From: Isoetes taiwanensis
Taxonomy: Eukaryota > Streptophyta > Lycopodiopsida > Isoetales > Isoetaceae
Length of the DNA: 64,000 bases
Assembly: GCA_021234155.1 (NCBI GenBank)
Contig: JAJEKV010000036.1
Location: forward strand, 11,667,426 to 11,731,425
Reading direction: 5' to 3'
Of this stretch, positions 25,091 through 38,345 are shown piece by piece. Under the pieces are notes generated by a model that was not told the DNA's origin, made no database searches, and saw only the letters and a list, made by a program, of their open reading frames with translations. The first letter of the stretch is position 1. Every line of letters starts with the position of its first letter. The translations under genes and the position numbers were made by a program.

Positions 25091-27123
25091 ATGTCTAGTT
25101 TGACCTGCAATGTTTGAGTTTCGTATTCTGGGAGGAGCTTCTTGCATTGGTTTGAACTAAGGTTTTGGGGCCGTATGGTTTGAGAATTCGTATTTTTGGA
25201 AAGGCGTTTAGATGTCAAGGAAAGAAAGTATATGAATTTTTTTGGGCAAGTCCAATGTCGGAATATGGAAATAATGATAGTTCACATGATCGGGCAGCCT
25301 TGGAAGATAGCGGCATGTTGCATGCCGATTGAAACGGCAAGGGAGTCTGCTGCCGCCAATCTCATCCTGCCGGAATGGTGAATCCAGGTAGGAGCTTCGA
25401 TTATGGAGCAGTTCTGGAAACAATTCTCCGTTTTAACTTTGTTCTAGGAACATGGCTTTTGATGAACAGATCTGTGTATCGCTTCTTTGGATTGCAGACT
25501 AGTTTTATTTTTGCTAATATACAGAGGAGTAGGATCCTCCATTTGCGCTGCTTATGCAATTTTCGTGGCCTGTTTCTTGCAATATTTGCATTCAATTTTG
25601 AGGATACATGAGTAGTTTATATTGCACAGATTAATGTTTTTGCTTGGATCACGTGTTGAGTCGCCTGGTTTAGGGGCTTGAATCGCCCACCGACTCTCTC
25701 TCCTTTGCTCCATTTCTCTCTGCTCGATTGCCACGCGTATGGCCATAGCTTTTTGTTGGGATTCAATGGTTGAGTCAATCAACGGCCGTTGTCCTTTTTT
25801 TTTTTTAAGAGCGATTAGAGTAGGAGCGAGTAGAAGTAGAAGCAAAAACACCTTAGTAAATGGCTTGACATTTTTTTTTTCGTAAAGATGGTAGCCATCC
25901 ATCTAGTATTATATCCAGAATATGCTCCAGATCCATGGCTGCCATTCAACATCACCAGAATAACCCATAGATAGTAAAAAGAGACTGCAATATTTATATT
26001 GCAACTGGCATAAAATGTTATTGGTACCACTCCATTGACTTACTAAATGCTCCCTGTCACTGTCACGCAAGCCAACAAGAATATATATCGAAAAACTAGG
26101 AGTTAGTCTCCTAAATTTCCGATCACAATCCTTATTTTCCGGTTCCAATTTTCCTTTGCCGGCAAACAAATTGTGGGGTTTCCTTCAAAATCCGGCAAAT
26201 AATCTTGAATTTTATTCAAATCCGGTGGAGCATGAGATTTACCAGAAAAATTATCTGGTTAGAGCTATTGGAGGCGCATTGGTATGAAAGCACTCACATA
26301 GAATTTAGTAAGCTCGTTATGAACCATTTAGGATCTTGGCATGTTTGGGCCAGAATTTACTCGTAAATCAATTTCCTTAGTAGGCTTTGAGAGGATCTTA
26401 GAGGACTAGTTACCTCGTAAATGTATTTCCTTAATTTTAAACTTTATTTCAAGACAATGATAGTGCTTTTTGCTCAGAAAACATAGGAGTCAATTTCTAC
26501 TACAATAGAGAGCAGAAGTACAAAATTTCTTGCATGACATTTTGATACAACAGGCTACCAACTCACCATTTACTACAGTAAAATGTGAGTGTTGAAAGAT
26601 ATTTTACATTCAGTTAGCCATGCCTGCCACTTATAACATAATAGGGAGAGCGCCCATCAAGCTATACATCATGAAGCTCGTGCCACAGACCTTAAGGGTA
26701 ACATACAACACTTTGCAATGTTGGCAAAGCAAATCTTGACTTTTCTTTGGTAAGTCATAAGATTATTTCTATATTCCATGATGCCCTTGCTGGTGATCAT
26801 GAATTCCCCAGGCCCAATGCTCACAATGAACCATATGAAGCCAAGATAAGTGACATTGTGTGGCCATTGATAACCTTTGCATAGTTGATCGGCTGCTTAC
26901 GTAATGATCATCACTGAGGATGGTCAGTCACAACAAACTTTGAGGCCTTGTTCTGCGGTGTTTTCTATTTGACTTGTTAGTAAGTTAGAACTGTTCAAAG
27001 TACCAGGCTTTGCTATGATGTTTCTTTGACCTAGCCCACCAAAGTGTTTGTTGTGACTATTGCAGCAAAATAATCTAATATTTTGTAGTCCTTTATATAA
27101 GGCAAACAAAAGACTCCAAGCCT
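25091..27123. other. No gene seen; 3' flank of the MYC-like gene at its right end
   Basis: Intergenic DNA with short open frames on both strands and no known domains. The right end must include the 3' UTR of the minus-strand bHLH gene. Confidence 0.55.
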
Positions 27124-30100
27124 TCATAGAGTATCCTTTGGTAGGGCTGTGTACACACCTTCTGAAGTTATCTCAGCCTTTGGTGCAGAACCACAGCTGA
27201 ATGACTTATTTATTGACATAATTAGTTGCTCCTCTGTCATGAGCAATGGCTCTTTCACCTGCATGATATTGAGACAAATTCAGAACACACCATGTGACAT
27301 CGCATAAAATAGTAGGTTTCCATTTATCAAAATTCATGAGAATTTAGCAACCTTAGGTAACCTAACATCCAATGGGATTATCAGACAGTCACAACACATA
27401 CCTTGGCGATAATCATTATGCAACACCTCCTCCTCAATGGTTGAAATATTGGCATGCTTTCGATCTCAAGTTGGTGATCTTGCAATACTAGGAACAAACT
27501 TGGAATAGGTTGAGATCTTTTCAGACATTTCACCCATTATCATAGCTTCAGATCCTAAAATATGAACGTATATATCTGGTTTCTGGTCGACATGTAATCT
27601 GACTGAACTATGAACATGATGATCATTATTTGCCATTGAAGGCGGCTGCAATGGATTCTTAAAAGGAGTAGGCTCAGATGACTTCCACATATTAGGCTCC
27701 ACACGCCTCTCAGATTGGGCCGCAAGTTGATTATGGAGGTCTTTCAGCTGGATATCAGAGTCTCTGACTTTAATTTTTAGCTCTTTAATGTAAGTAATGG
27801 CGCCCTCTAACAAAGATGCTTTGTCCATCTGTATCAACGGAAAATTACAGCAATTTTAATAATCAAATCACACAATCATACATGCACATAATATGTTTAC
27901 CTTGGAAACATTTGGCACAACAGAACGTAAGGCATAAAAGCGTTGATTCAGCTTTTCACGCCGCTGTCTCTCTGCCTGCACGTGATTGAGTGGTTCCTCT
28001 CTGTCATTTGCGGCTTCCTTCCACGCTGCATGGTGGCTGCTTCTGAACAATGTTTAAACTACACTCAACCTCCTTGAATGAAACTTCTGCCTCTGAATCA
28101 AGTTCTTGCTCCTCAATGCTGGATCTTGGATTCACGCTCAGAGGTGGAGCAACAACTTCAGCATGTTGTTGCTGCCTTCCTGGGTGTGGAAATTTAGTGG
28201 CTGCCGTTTTCATGCTCTCATCCCTTAAATGTGGTCCTCCTGGCTTGTGAAATGTCTGCTCAACTCGTTTGTGTTTGGTATCCAATGGGTTGACAACATC
28301 GCTGTTCTCAGCAACAAATGTCTGAAGATGATTTGGTGGAGGACGATGGGTTTTGTTCATGGGTATTTGAGGATAAACCTTCTCTTCATAATAAGGCTTC
28401 TGAAATATATTATTTGGCAAGATAACTGGCACCCCATGGTCCTTTTCATTTTCTAAAGCAATGTCACCAAAACTCATGTTTCCCATATCGTCTTGGAAAA
28501 GATATTCAAACTCCCCAGCGGAGTTAAACTTCTCTGGAATAACAGCCCGGGCAGCAGGATTAAGTTCAAAATTAGCATTCATATTCAACCCATTAGTTCC
28601 ATTGAATGACGGATTGCCCATTGAAAACATTGAGTCACTTGGCTGGAACAAAGGCACTGCACGCTGACCATCGGCCATGTCACTAGCTGGATCATCAAAA
28701 ATGTGCTTCACATTATTTATGATCTCCCATCGCTCCCTTATCTGCATGCAAACAATTATGTTAAGAAGATGACACAAAAACTATTCCCACTCCCAAAGTA
28801 GAACTAACCAGATCAGTAGATCCAAGTTCCACAACACGGTTTTGGTTGAATGCGCATACAATTGTCTGCAAGTTTTCAGCAAGGTGAGAAATTGATAGAA
28901 AGTGAGAGGAAGAATTCGGAGCTTAGAAATGATGATTTCCCTTTTTTTACCTGAATGCCAGCCATCTGAATGTATTCCAAATCCAGGTTTGAGCAGAAAA
29001 GGCACCAAATGAATATCAGAAAAAATATTATTGAAATACATGTTAAAAATGCATAAACAGTTTGTTCCAAAATTCAGAGCCCATTGTAATTCAGTATAAA
29101 ACAGAACATTCACAACCTTGGCAAGGTCAGCACGATTGTGCAATTCAGCTGCGACTTTGCTGGCACCATCAAGCCAAATATGCCGAGAGCTTGCATATGC
29201 CTTGCCTGGTATACTGCAAGACCAGTGGTAAAAGTAAATCAGGAATACAAACTTGCTGTGTGGAAGAAAAAACTTGAAACCATATTATTGTTCTCAAACA
29301 AAGCATTGCGTCATAACGTACCCAACACCTTGCTGGAAGCTACATGACATTGACACGAGGAAAAACCATTCTGTATCTGTCACTTCATCCCCAGAGGAAG
29401 TTATAGCATCATCCTCTGAACTGCCAACAAGTGCCTGAAGTTCACGGAGAATTTTCCTCCTCAACTCCTGGTCCTCTTTTTTCAAATGATTAGACTCGTT
29501 TTCTCTTGGTCCCTTGTAGTGTCCATCTCCCCAACCCAACAACCTGCAAATAAGATGGACATTTGTTATTCAATTTTAAGACAGCATAACAAAATACACA
29601 TAGCTAGGACTGCTTATCTATGAAACTAGGACAGCTCTGTACAGAAAACCTGTTACTTTACTTTTGCACCATCCACATCATTATATAGGGACTAGAAGTG
29701 TGAACTCGATATTTTTGATAGTTCTGTTATCTCTAGAAGCCAGTGTCATGAATAAAGCTAACACATGAAAAAATAAAACAGAAGTTACTGCCATTCCACA
29801 ACATATTCTATAATATGAATGCTCTGCACGTACTCAATATCTTTAAGAAAGAAATGGGGCTTTCAAAAAGCATATTCTTTAGAATGAATAAATGATTATG
29901 AATGGAAAGAAGTCTCATTTCTTACACTTCTCCATTAGCTATAGAAATCTGCCAAAAAATTCCGTAAGTCCAGTTAACGCTGTTTTCCACAAGGATCTGT
30001 AGCTTCTTCTGCCACGAATCGCTACTAAAAGCCGGTCCTATGCCTGCTAGACCTTCTTGCGCATTACAAGGGAAGTTATAATCTGCATTTCCAGACCCCA

Positions 30101-30167
30101 TAAAGGCCTCCAACATTGCCATGTCCTCATCATACCCTTGCCTAATTCCTCTCTCCGAACCCATCAT
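27124..30167 (-). CDS. MYC-type bHLH transcription factor (bHLH-MYC_N, bHLH, ACT-like)
   Basis: Predicted nuclear DNA-binding regulator of the plant MYC2/bHLH III group, which binds G-box sites. Eight exons on the minus strand: 29926-30167, 29322-29543, 29117-29213, 28951-28965, 28809-28865, 27901-28741, 27402-27828 and 27124-27258. Exons 1-5 encode the bHLH-MYC_N domain: [53 protein letters not shown] and MAGIQTIVCAF, then VVELGSTDL. Exon 6 is acidic and ends in the basic-HLH start [20 protein letters not shown]. Exon 7 completes the HLH with [18 protein letters not shown] and enters an ACT-like region. Splice phases of exons 1-5 agree exactly. The frame breaks just before the basic region (28012-28050) and about three times in exon 7 (27402-27525), so as printed it would not give the full protein. 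This is either a young pseudogene or sequence error. Confidence 0.85.
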
Positions 30168-30970
30168 TTCTTATGCTCTGTTAGTCTAAAATTGATAGAA
30201 ATGTGCTCAAGCTCAGGGCTGTCACTTAAATCCAGCGTCCAATTGAAGCATATTCACAACCCCTTTAAAGCATAAACTATACTAGTCACAACGAACTGTT
30301 TAACTTCTTCATGGCGAAGCTGTAGTCCCGTTCACACCGTCTGTCGCAGCACAAGAACTGCTATTTTCACCTCAAACGTTTTCAAAGACATTTGCTTCCA
30401 GCATGGCTATTGCAATCCAAGAATCGAAAGATCCCATACACAATCCCCCTGTTAACAACCAAATCTAGAAAACTGCGCACTGCTAAGTCCTGTTCAAGCA
30501 AGAAACTCAAAACTTGCTATACAAACGGGATCAAAACGCCATATAAATGCGTAAGAGATGTGCACCAGACCTAGGGAAGCTGGAAAAAGACTGAAAACCC
30601 AAAACCATGTTCCACGTAGTCAAAATATACTCCTCAGACAGATCAGGGGAAAAAAGGAGATTGACAGTAGAAGCAAGCTATGGCTTCAAGCAATCCGGCA
30701 ACTCTGCTATGCGCCGCCCTGCCGCCGTAGTTGTTTAATCAGTCGGATCCGGCTGCCAATTCCTCGAAAAGCCATAGCCAAGATAGTGTACGAGGGGGAA
30801 TACGGTACGGCGGCGTACTTCTGGACCTAAGATTACGGGATACGAGAGATGTACGAATACGTAGTCAGCGTGTAGATAGAGGGGGTATGATTTATTTATG
30901 GATAAAAAAAATTAATAAGACAAAAAGATAAAATCACGCATTCCACATGACCTGTTCATGTTCACGTGCT
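30168..30970 (-). promoter_or_regulatory. 5' flank of the MYC-like gene with a G-box
   Basis: This is the upstream side of the minus-strand bHLH gene. A palindromic G-box cacgtg lies at 30963-30968, about 800 bp from the start codon. MYC-group factors are known to bind this core, so autoregulation is possible but only inferred. No TATA box was assigned. Confidence 0.35.
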
Positions 30971-32505
30971 TTTTTGACTGTGGGGCACTCAACGGGGCCG
31001 TAAGTGCATTCACATGTGGCTCACACTGTATTAACTGTCAGTCTCATGCCCATTATCAGCCCCTTGGCCTTGGTGTTTGTTCGATTGTTCCCCATGAACC
31101 TTGGATAATCTTAGCAACCTCATGATTCATGATCCATCACATGAACAAGATCCATCTATCCTAAGTTGTAGTGTATGTCGTGGCCGAATCCCCGCCTCTC
31201 AACCCCAAACGGCCATGATCCCGCCCCTTCATCCTCTGTGTAAGAAATAGTTTCTTTCCCATGATCCCGAGGTCTGTTGCCGTGAACTTCTTGACCATAC
31301 GACTAGACAACTGGATTCTTGTCGTTCCCCTTTCTGATCTTCGCTAGTTCGCTAAACGACATAACCGATATCAAATGGGATCCAGAAGGTTGGCAAAACC
31401 TTCTAGGTATTTGGCCCCATTCCCATACTTATCTCAAACACCTCAACAAAAACATGTTCTAACTTCCCCACAAGCAAGATAACATGTCCATATATATGAA
31501 CATGACATGAAGCTGGGGAGCCTATTCTGTCTGCAGAATGGAAATCAGCCCTCGTATTTCGCTCAATAGGTAAACTTGCTGATTTTAACAAGTAAATTTG
31601 AGTCTCCATGTTGTGGGGGGGTGGAACCGGGTCTCCCAGGACCCGCTCCCTGCTAATGCCAGTCGCAGGACCCCGTGAAATGTGCTTTCCAATTTCCATC
31701 CCCCCCCATACATCCTTACATCACATGGGCAAACAATTTCTTTCTACTTCTAGAATGTGAGTTTTGAACCCTAAATGTCTATTGAGAGAAGAAGAGCATT
31801 TTTAAGTCCAATATGATAATGGTGAAGGAAAAGGAAAAATGAAAAGTATTTGTAAAGTCCACTAAGTGTCTATTGTTGTCTCAAAAGAAGAGAAGAAGAA
31901 AAGCATTTTCAATGCCCACTAAGTGTCTATTGTCTTAACATAAAAGAAAAAAAAAACATTATTTTTAATGTCCATTGTGTATACTGTATTATAATAAGGA
32001 TGGCCGATTCTTAAATCCATTGGAAGAATGTTATTGAACAAAGTTCAGAATGTGCATGAAGAATTTTTCAATCTCAACTATTGGGTTGCTCCTTGCCACA
32101 TGATGCCTAGATGAGAGGCAAGATATTTTGGGATCTTCTAAGGTCTGGTCTATTGTCTACTATATAATCTAAGGTCTAATGGAATCTAAGGTCTATTGTC
32201 TACAGTGTAATCTCGAAGAATTAGAGTGTGGTTTGGCATCCCGTTTCTAGCTTCTGAGCTCAAGTGTTAAACGAGGGGTTGCGGGTAATCTCGAGGAATC
32301 AGCATGTGGTTTGGCATTCAAGACCTAAACTTGGGTGCTGAATGAATGGGTTTTTATCGTCAAGGGGGTTGTTAGCAGGAGCATGTTCTTTGGCGTGGGC
32401 TATGAGTGAGGAGTCAATATATTATATATAGGTGCCATGCCATACAAGAGCAATAGATACGAGAGAAACCTTCAATTGCGGTTATTTGTTTGATGCTCTA
32501 TGGTA
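30971..32505. other. No gene seen
   Basis: Intergenic DNA. A minus-strand frame at 31403-31699 (98 codons) contains no known motif. The stretch near 31615-31690 with cccaggacccgctccc is a small GC-rich hairpin-like patch. Confidence 0.5.
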
Positions 32506-32613
32506 GAGGTAATGTTCGCCCGTAGGCCCTTACGCGGGGTAAGGACCTGGCGAGCCCGGCAGGGCGAGCCTGGTCCGCACCCCGCGTAAGGGCCTGCGGG
32601 CGAACATTTCCTC
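32506..32613. repeat. 108-bp GC-rich palindrome (foldback)
   Basis: The left arm begins gaggtaatgttcgcccg and continues ggcccttacgcggggt. The right arm reads accccgcgtaagggcc and ends cgggcgaacatttcctc. The arms pair over nearly their whole length, with the centre near 32559 (gcccggcagggc). It directly abuts the TIR-bounded element that starts at 32614. Confidence 0.92.
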
Positions 32614-32794
32614 ACGTAAAGTTCAGGGGGAAGATATTTCTTGCCACGTGGCGTCATCGTAGCCACAAAAAGTTGATTACTCCGTTATCAGCCAGCATCG
32701 AGGAGATGAAGCCAACATCGGAGGAGAGGAAGCGATTATCTGTTGTAATCTAGGCCTGAAATATGGCGAAATATCTTCCCCCTGAACTTTACGT
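32614..32794. mobile_element. 181-bp MITE-like element with perfect 26-bp inverted ends
   Basis: The left end acgtaaagttcagggggaag plus six bases (32614-32639) is an exact reverse complement of 32769-32794. The interior has no coding sequence. Only the left side is preceded by the palindrome at 32506-32613. No target-site duplication is clear, so the class is open. Confidence 0.8.
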
Positions 32795-35700
32795 TGGCGA
32801 AATTGGTTTAGTGGAAACAACACGGGGAAAATGCGTAGTGCTTGTGTGTCTCAAAGTCCAGAGGCGAAATTAGGGCACGAAATAAACACACAGGGCGCGC
32901 CCTTCCTTTGGCTATGATAATTTGTGCATGATCCAGATCCGATAGGCTATGGTGATGCAAGCAAATGATGAAAAAAAAAAAAAAAAACGGCGACCAGGCA
33001 GATGGTTTTTTCCACCTTCTGGGTGCCCCTAAAGGCCGCACGTTTGCCACGGTTGTGGCCGCAAAGACCAAGGCAAGGGCCCTGCCTTTTTGCGGGCCAG
33101 AAAGCAACGTGCAATTGTGTGGCTGACAACGCCATGTCTTTTACGTTTGAATCTGAAAGAAGCAGACACGAAGTGGGCCTCGCCCCCACCATTGTGCATT
33201 ATTCATGCCCCTATTTTAATGCCCCCCTCTGTCCCCTTGTGCCCCTTTCCCCATCTCCAACGTGGACCACATTTTCTCGTGCTTCTTAGCACAAGGAACT
33301 TATGCCTCTTTCTAGATTTGCATTATATATAACCCCCTCCATGATCTTGCCCTCCCAAACATGCATCTTTTGCCTCCCTCCACCGATTCATCACATCTCC
33401 ATCTCATTTTCCTCTTTGATATTTTCGTGTTCCCTTGCTTGTCCAATGTCCAATCAAATCTTATTGCGTAAAGAACCCGATTTTTTTTTATCAAACCCTA
33501 TATACGTACTGTATGTCATATGTCCCCTTTGATTTGTTCATGTTGCGTGTTTGTCGAATGCCCAATCAAATCTTATTACGTATTGTATGTCATATGTCCA
33601 ATCTGTGTACAAATTACTTCTCTAATGGTCCCTCAATCTCAATTGCTAATTGAAATGTAACCTTGCCTCCCTATTTGTACCCCAATTTACCAACCCAAAA
33701 GTCCCTTCTTATCTACACCATCAATTCCACCCTCTCCTGCCTTCTATCCTTACACTTCACCTTGGACGATGTACATCCTCACACGTTCTCACCCATTCCG
33801 CGTCTCTCGCCCACAAAACGACGAAGACTGGGCCATGTATAGCTACACTTCCGCCATACAAGACTGACCTTGAAGACGTTTTTTGACTGTATACTTTCTA
33901 CACTGTACCTTTTGACCTTCTTTTTCAAACCCAATAACCTACTCTCCCTTATCACATGCCCATTCTTTGCCAACATGAAAACTTCATTATTCTATTCTAT
34001 CATGTCGTGCTCAATTGCAACTTCTCCATTCAACAGTTGAAGCCTAGATATTTCCCAGCATCTGCCTATTCAATGACAACCTCATTCCTATAGCTGTAGC
34101 TCCAAAAACCATGTGCTACATTTGACATTTAAGCATTTCTTTCATTTGCATTGAAATAGCATGCCGCCAATAGTTATATCCTAGTGCAAAACAATCGCAA
34201 CTTGTGAAGTAACAATTGTCCTGAGCCTTGAACACGAGATCCCAATGTGATCGCGATCATGTTACGCAACCTCAGTAGCTCAACAATCGTTTATTCTCTT
34301 GCTAAATAATTCAATGCACATGCTTTATTTGATATGAAATTTTGTCTTTATCCAGCGATAGGGTACTCCTCGTGCCATAAAGGACAATAATAGGCTAGGA
34401 TATGGCCACCAACCATCACATCATCTTAATCTATACTATTAGCTCGTCAAGGGAACAATAGTCATAAGATTAGTTGACACCAAAAGATAATTGTTTACAC
34501 TTTGGATAATTGTGATACCATGAGAGAAAACACGCAACATTTTGCACTTCACTCTTCTAAGACTCTAACATTGTATTCTCTTTTAATGTGTAATAACATA
34601 ACGCAAATGCCAAGGTAAGGACATCTGATGCAAAATTTAGAGCCTCGAGTTTAGTATAATCACATGGTCTAGTGGCAGTTAGCCACTGATTTGAATGGGC
34701 CTTTGATGAATGAGGATAAGACTGGGAAATGTTGATGTTACATGTACATATTTTTCTATCTGGATGACTAGGATTGTTTATATCATGATTTGCGTGAATA
34801 TAAACTAGTACATTTTGTAGTTGTCACTAATTTAGTTTGAAGACGTATTGATAAATGTCGAAGTCATCTGTACTTTATAAATTTGATTATAAATGTTCAT
34901 CTTCCTGACCATTTTATTTACGGTATTAAATGGTCATACGATTTGCTAGCAGGGCTCTAGATTGGTGGGGTTGGGGGTTGGGGTTCTCTCCAGAATTTTC
35001 GGTTAAAGTTGTTAAAATCTATTTCTAAAGTAGATGCCGGAAAATTTTTAATCAAACTTTTTAAAATGCTTGTTAACCCGCAAATTACAGGATATTTTCT
35101 TAAAATTCGGTAATTGCTGGTTTAAGCAAAAATCTAAATTGGAGGCATGTTTGCTACAACTTGCCCAAGCATTAACCTTTCTATAAATGTGATGATTGAA
35201 CAAATTAATCTCCGTATAGTAGGTAGATGGGTTAATCAATGTAGATATGGGTTCACGCTACTAGCATATTGCATCTAAGTATTTTGCATAGAGTTTGAAA
35301 CCCAATAAAATATCTAGGCTATTTAAGTTTTGTGAATAAAGTTTATGTTTTGCACCTTTGGTGGATCTTTTACTAAGGAACCGCGGCAAATGATGTATAG
35401 TCATCTATTTGAAGCTTATTATTCATATTTGTTTCTATTTTTGCAGCACAAGCTGAAGCCAAATCATGGTGTCACATGATATTACAAATCAAGTATGTCC
35501 TTTATGCACGCCTTTAATAAAATATTCATTTTGGTGCCAATTTGGCCACTAGTCAAGACTTCTAACATTTAGTCTTTTGGAAATAACGTTGATCATGTGG
35601 CACTACACCATCCACAAACCAAACGATTATAAGATGCAAGACCTCAAATCTTTTCAATTAAATCCTCCTAAAGTACCCCCTTCTCTAGTTGTTTGTTGTG

Positions 35701-36212
35701 CTTAATCATGAAACATTGAGGAACATTGAATGGCCATAGATTAGCTGAGTGTCAAGCTTCACACTCTTTTGTGCCCCATTGTGAGTCAAATCTCCACTAT
35801 AATTGTGTGAAAACAATGTGAGATAGCTACCTGTATGTAAGATTTATTCAATAGGTAGGATGCATCTACATCATAGTTAACATGCAAAGAGCTGCTTAAA
35901 AAGAAGCTTCACAAAGTGAATTGGATTGATTGAATTCTATTTTAACATCCAAGAAGTACATGCTGCTAATACTAAAAGCATTATTCTTTATATTAAAAAT
36001 CGTTGCTCGTGAATGTTTTCGAGGGAACAAAACCTTTTACAAGAATAGGGTTGTTGATGGATGTTACCTGCTAATTTATCATCACTCTCTAGATGCAGAA
36101 TACATGAAGTCAAACTAGATTAAATTGTAATAAGTACAGACAAGATACATTAGGCTTTTTTTGAGATTAAAAAAGGCCTTCAAAACATGCCAACTAAGCC
36201 AAATGAAGATAA
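32795..36212. other. No gene seen; short direct repeat near 33.5 kb
   Basis: Intergenic DNA, C/T-rich on the plus strand at 33200-33900. A direct repeat containing ccaatcaaatcttatt occurs near 33450 and 33562. No known protein domain was recognised in any frame. Confidence 0.5.
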
Positions 36213-36630
36213 ATGAACTACCAATCGAAATCGAGTTCGACGGGTCGGGTCAGAAAGCTGAAATAATTAACTATTTGGATCACATTTTCTAGCATAACTA
36301 TTGATAGAAAAGTCCAAATGAGCTCTCGTTTCGTGCAACAGATAGATCTCGTTGAGATCTTTCCAATCTTAGGTGCTTTGCACATATTTTAACCACTTAT
36401 GATTGTCAAAACTCCAAAAAATATGGATTTTACTATTTTTTACTATCTTACGGGGCTAAAAAATATGCAAACCACCAAGGTTGGAAAGATCTCAATGAGA
36501 TCTATCTATTGCACCAAACAACAGCTCATTTGGACTTTTCTATCAACACTTATGCTAGAAAAATGTGATCCAGCGGAGTTAGTTATAATTTTCACTGACC
36601 GGATTTGCCGTTTTCTAATTGGTAGTTCAT
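36213..36630. mobile_element. Foldback element with about 175-bp inverted arms
   Basis: The left arm (36213-36390) and right arm (36458-36630) are reverse complements at moderate to high identity. They share atgaactaccaat at the outer ends, then ggatcacattt, tagaaaagtccaaatgagct, gatagatct and gagatctttccaa. The loop is about 67 bp. There is no coding content, and target-site duplications are unclear. It is a non-autonomous foldback or MITE. Confidence 0.85.
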
Positions 36631-37630
36631 ATAGCTTAGTCGCCAGTTCTAGACGTAATGGCTTTTATGCTTAGGGCAGGTTGCTTCACTTGATGTGTCT
36701 CTACTTTTTCGATGAGATTTTATTCATGTCTTTGCAAAGTGTGTTGTATTTGGCTCGTTGATTAAATAAAATTTGGCATCTCTCAACAAAAAAGAAAAAT
36801 AGAAAAGTAGGCCAACATTGCACTGTGTGTTATTCATCATCTATTTCTTCCAACTAACAACATTGGCTTCGCATGTCCTATTTTTGCATCATATATTAGC
36901 AAATCAATATGTCTAAATATGCAAAAGATGGCATATTGTGATAGTACAATAACTCTTTTCTTTTTTGTAGGTAGAGGAGATAATCAATAAGGTTGTAGAT
37001 CACTTGTCAAAGTCATATTAGTAAATTACCGATAATGGTAAGTCTTGAGCTTAGCTAAATCTGTTGGCATTCTATGTTGTTTGGTAAAAGCTTTTCCACT
37101 TATTTCACGAGCTCTTCAGATACATAGACTCCATGACTAGTTCTAGTACATACTTTGCAATTAATTTTACCTCTGGTCATGGCATCTCATCTTAATAAAA
37201 TTTTAGAGGATATCCGATTCTTAGCCTTCAAACTGTTGCATACCATCTGAAGACAAATTTGTCATCCAAATAATAGATGAATTTTGGAAATCAAATCTAT
37301 AGATGGGTCCTTATCAATGGAATATCTCTTCCAGATTGCCATGTTGTGAACTAAGGAGTTTAGAATCTGATAGAGTACGGTTTGATAAGTGGCAACCATA
37401 TAGTTGCTTAATTGTGCATGAAATAATGGAATTGATTCATTGCTATCTGTGCATGTAACAACCATTAATCTCATGTCTTATAAATTCCATATGCCCCGAA
37501 GACACGCCCTTGTTTGATGAAGGGTGCTAGGAATATTCCCTAGATTCCTAGTCATATGCAAGCATTTATAATACAAAATATTTTTGAACTATTGGTATAC
37601 TTTTTCTTTAGCTTTTCACATATGACCATT
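36631..37630. other. No gene seen
   Basis: Intergenic. A stretch near 36745-36800 (gattaaataaaatttggcat followed by an A-rich run) looks like a polyadenylated 3' end of an old transcript or retroposon. Confidence 0.4.
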
Positions 37631-38345
37631 GAATTGACATGTTGTTCAATCGTAGACAGGCTCAGATCATTACTTCAATACAGCCTAGGATGTATGTAGG
37701 TAGCGTCTAACCCAAATTTTGTATTTTGAGCTTTGGATTTGATGCCTCAAAAGCTATGCGACTTCAACAAGCCAACAAAGTCATTTTCTTTAATATTGAT
37801 AACCTTAGCACTTCCCAAAACTTTTTTTGTGCCTTCTTGAGTACTCAAAAACAAGGAAAATATGTGGAAAATACGAAAGAAATATGCAAGAAGTACGCAA
37901 GAAATATGCCAAGATCAGTGAAGAATCCGATATGTGATGAAGAATGAAGAATACAATGGCACAAATGCAAGCTGGAATACGAGACAGATGCCTAAAAGGC
38001 TCAAGACTGACGTTGAACCAGAATTGTTCGACAAGAAGGTGCCTCAATATATATAGGTCAACAGACAGGATCGTGCCACTCCAATGGACAAAATCATGCC
38101 AAGTGTTGTGCATGTATGTAGAGTCTAGAATATTCTAGAGCCATCTGGAAACAAGCATGCATATGAAGAAGATGTGAGTAAGTATCTTCAACAAATGTTG
38201 GTAGTGCACTTGACAAAGTTGCATGGCGATTTCAAATCCTCTCTTGTGGAACTACCCATTTCCATTCGTATGATGACCATCTTTTGTACATACAAGTATA
38301 ATGCTTGTATGATACGAATATCAGTATGGTCGTTAGACCATCCCC
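37631..38345 (-). repeat. Probable Ty3/gypsy LTR downstream of the pol remnant
   Basis: On the minus strand a purine-rich aggagggga lies at about 38344-38352, directly after the chromodomain ORF and before tggtctaacgaccatac, a plausible polypurine tract and LTR start. A TATA-like ctatatatattgagg lies near 38045-38060. The far end of the LTR is not determined. Confidence 0.5.

Noticed and set aside
31403-31699. 98-codon minus-strand frame as a gene
   Set aside because: No recognisable domain; it overlaps a low-complexity GC-rich patch and has no exon context.
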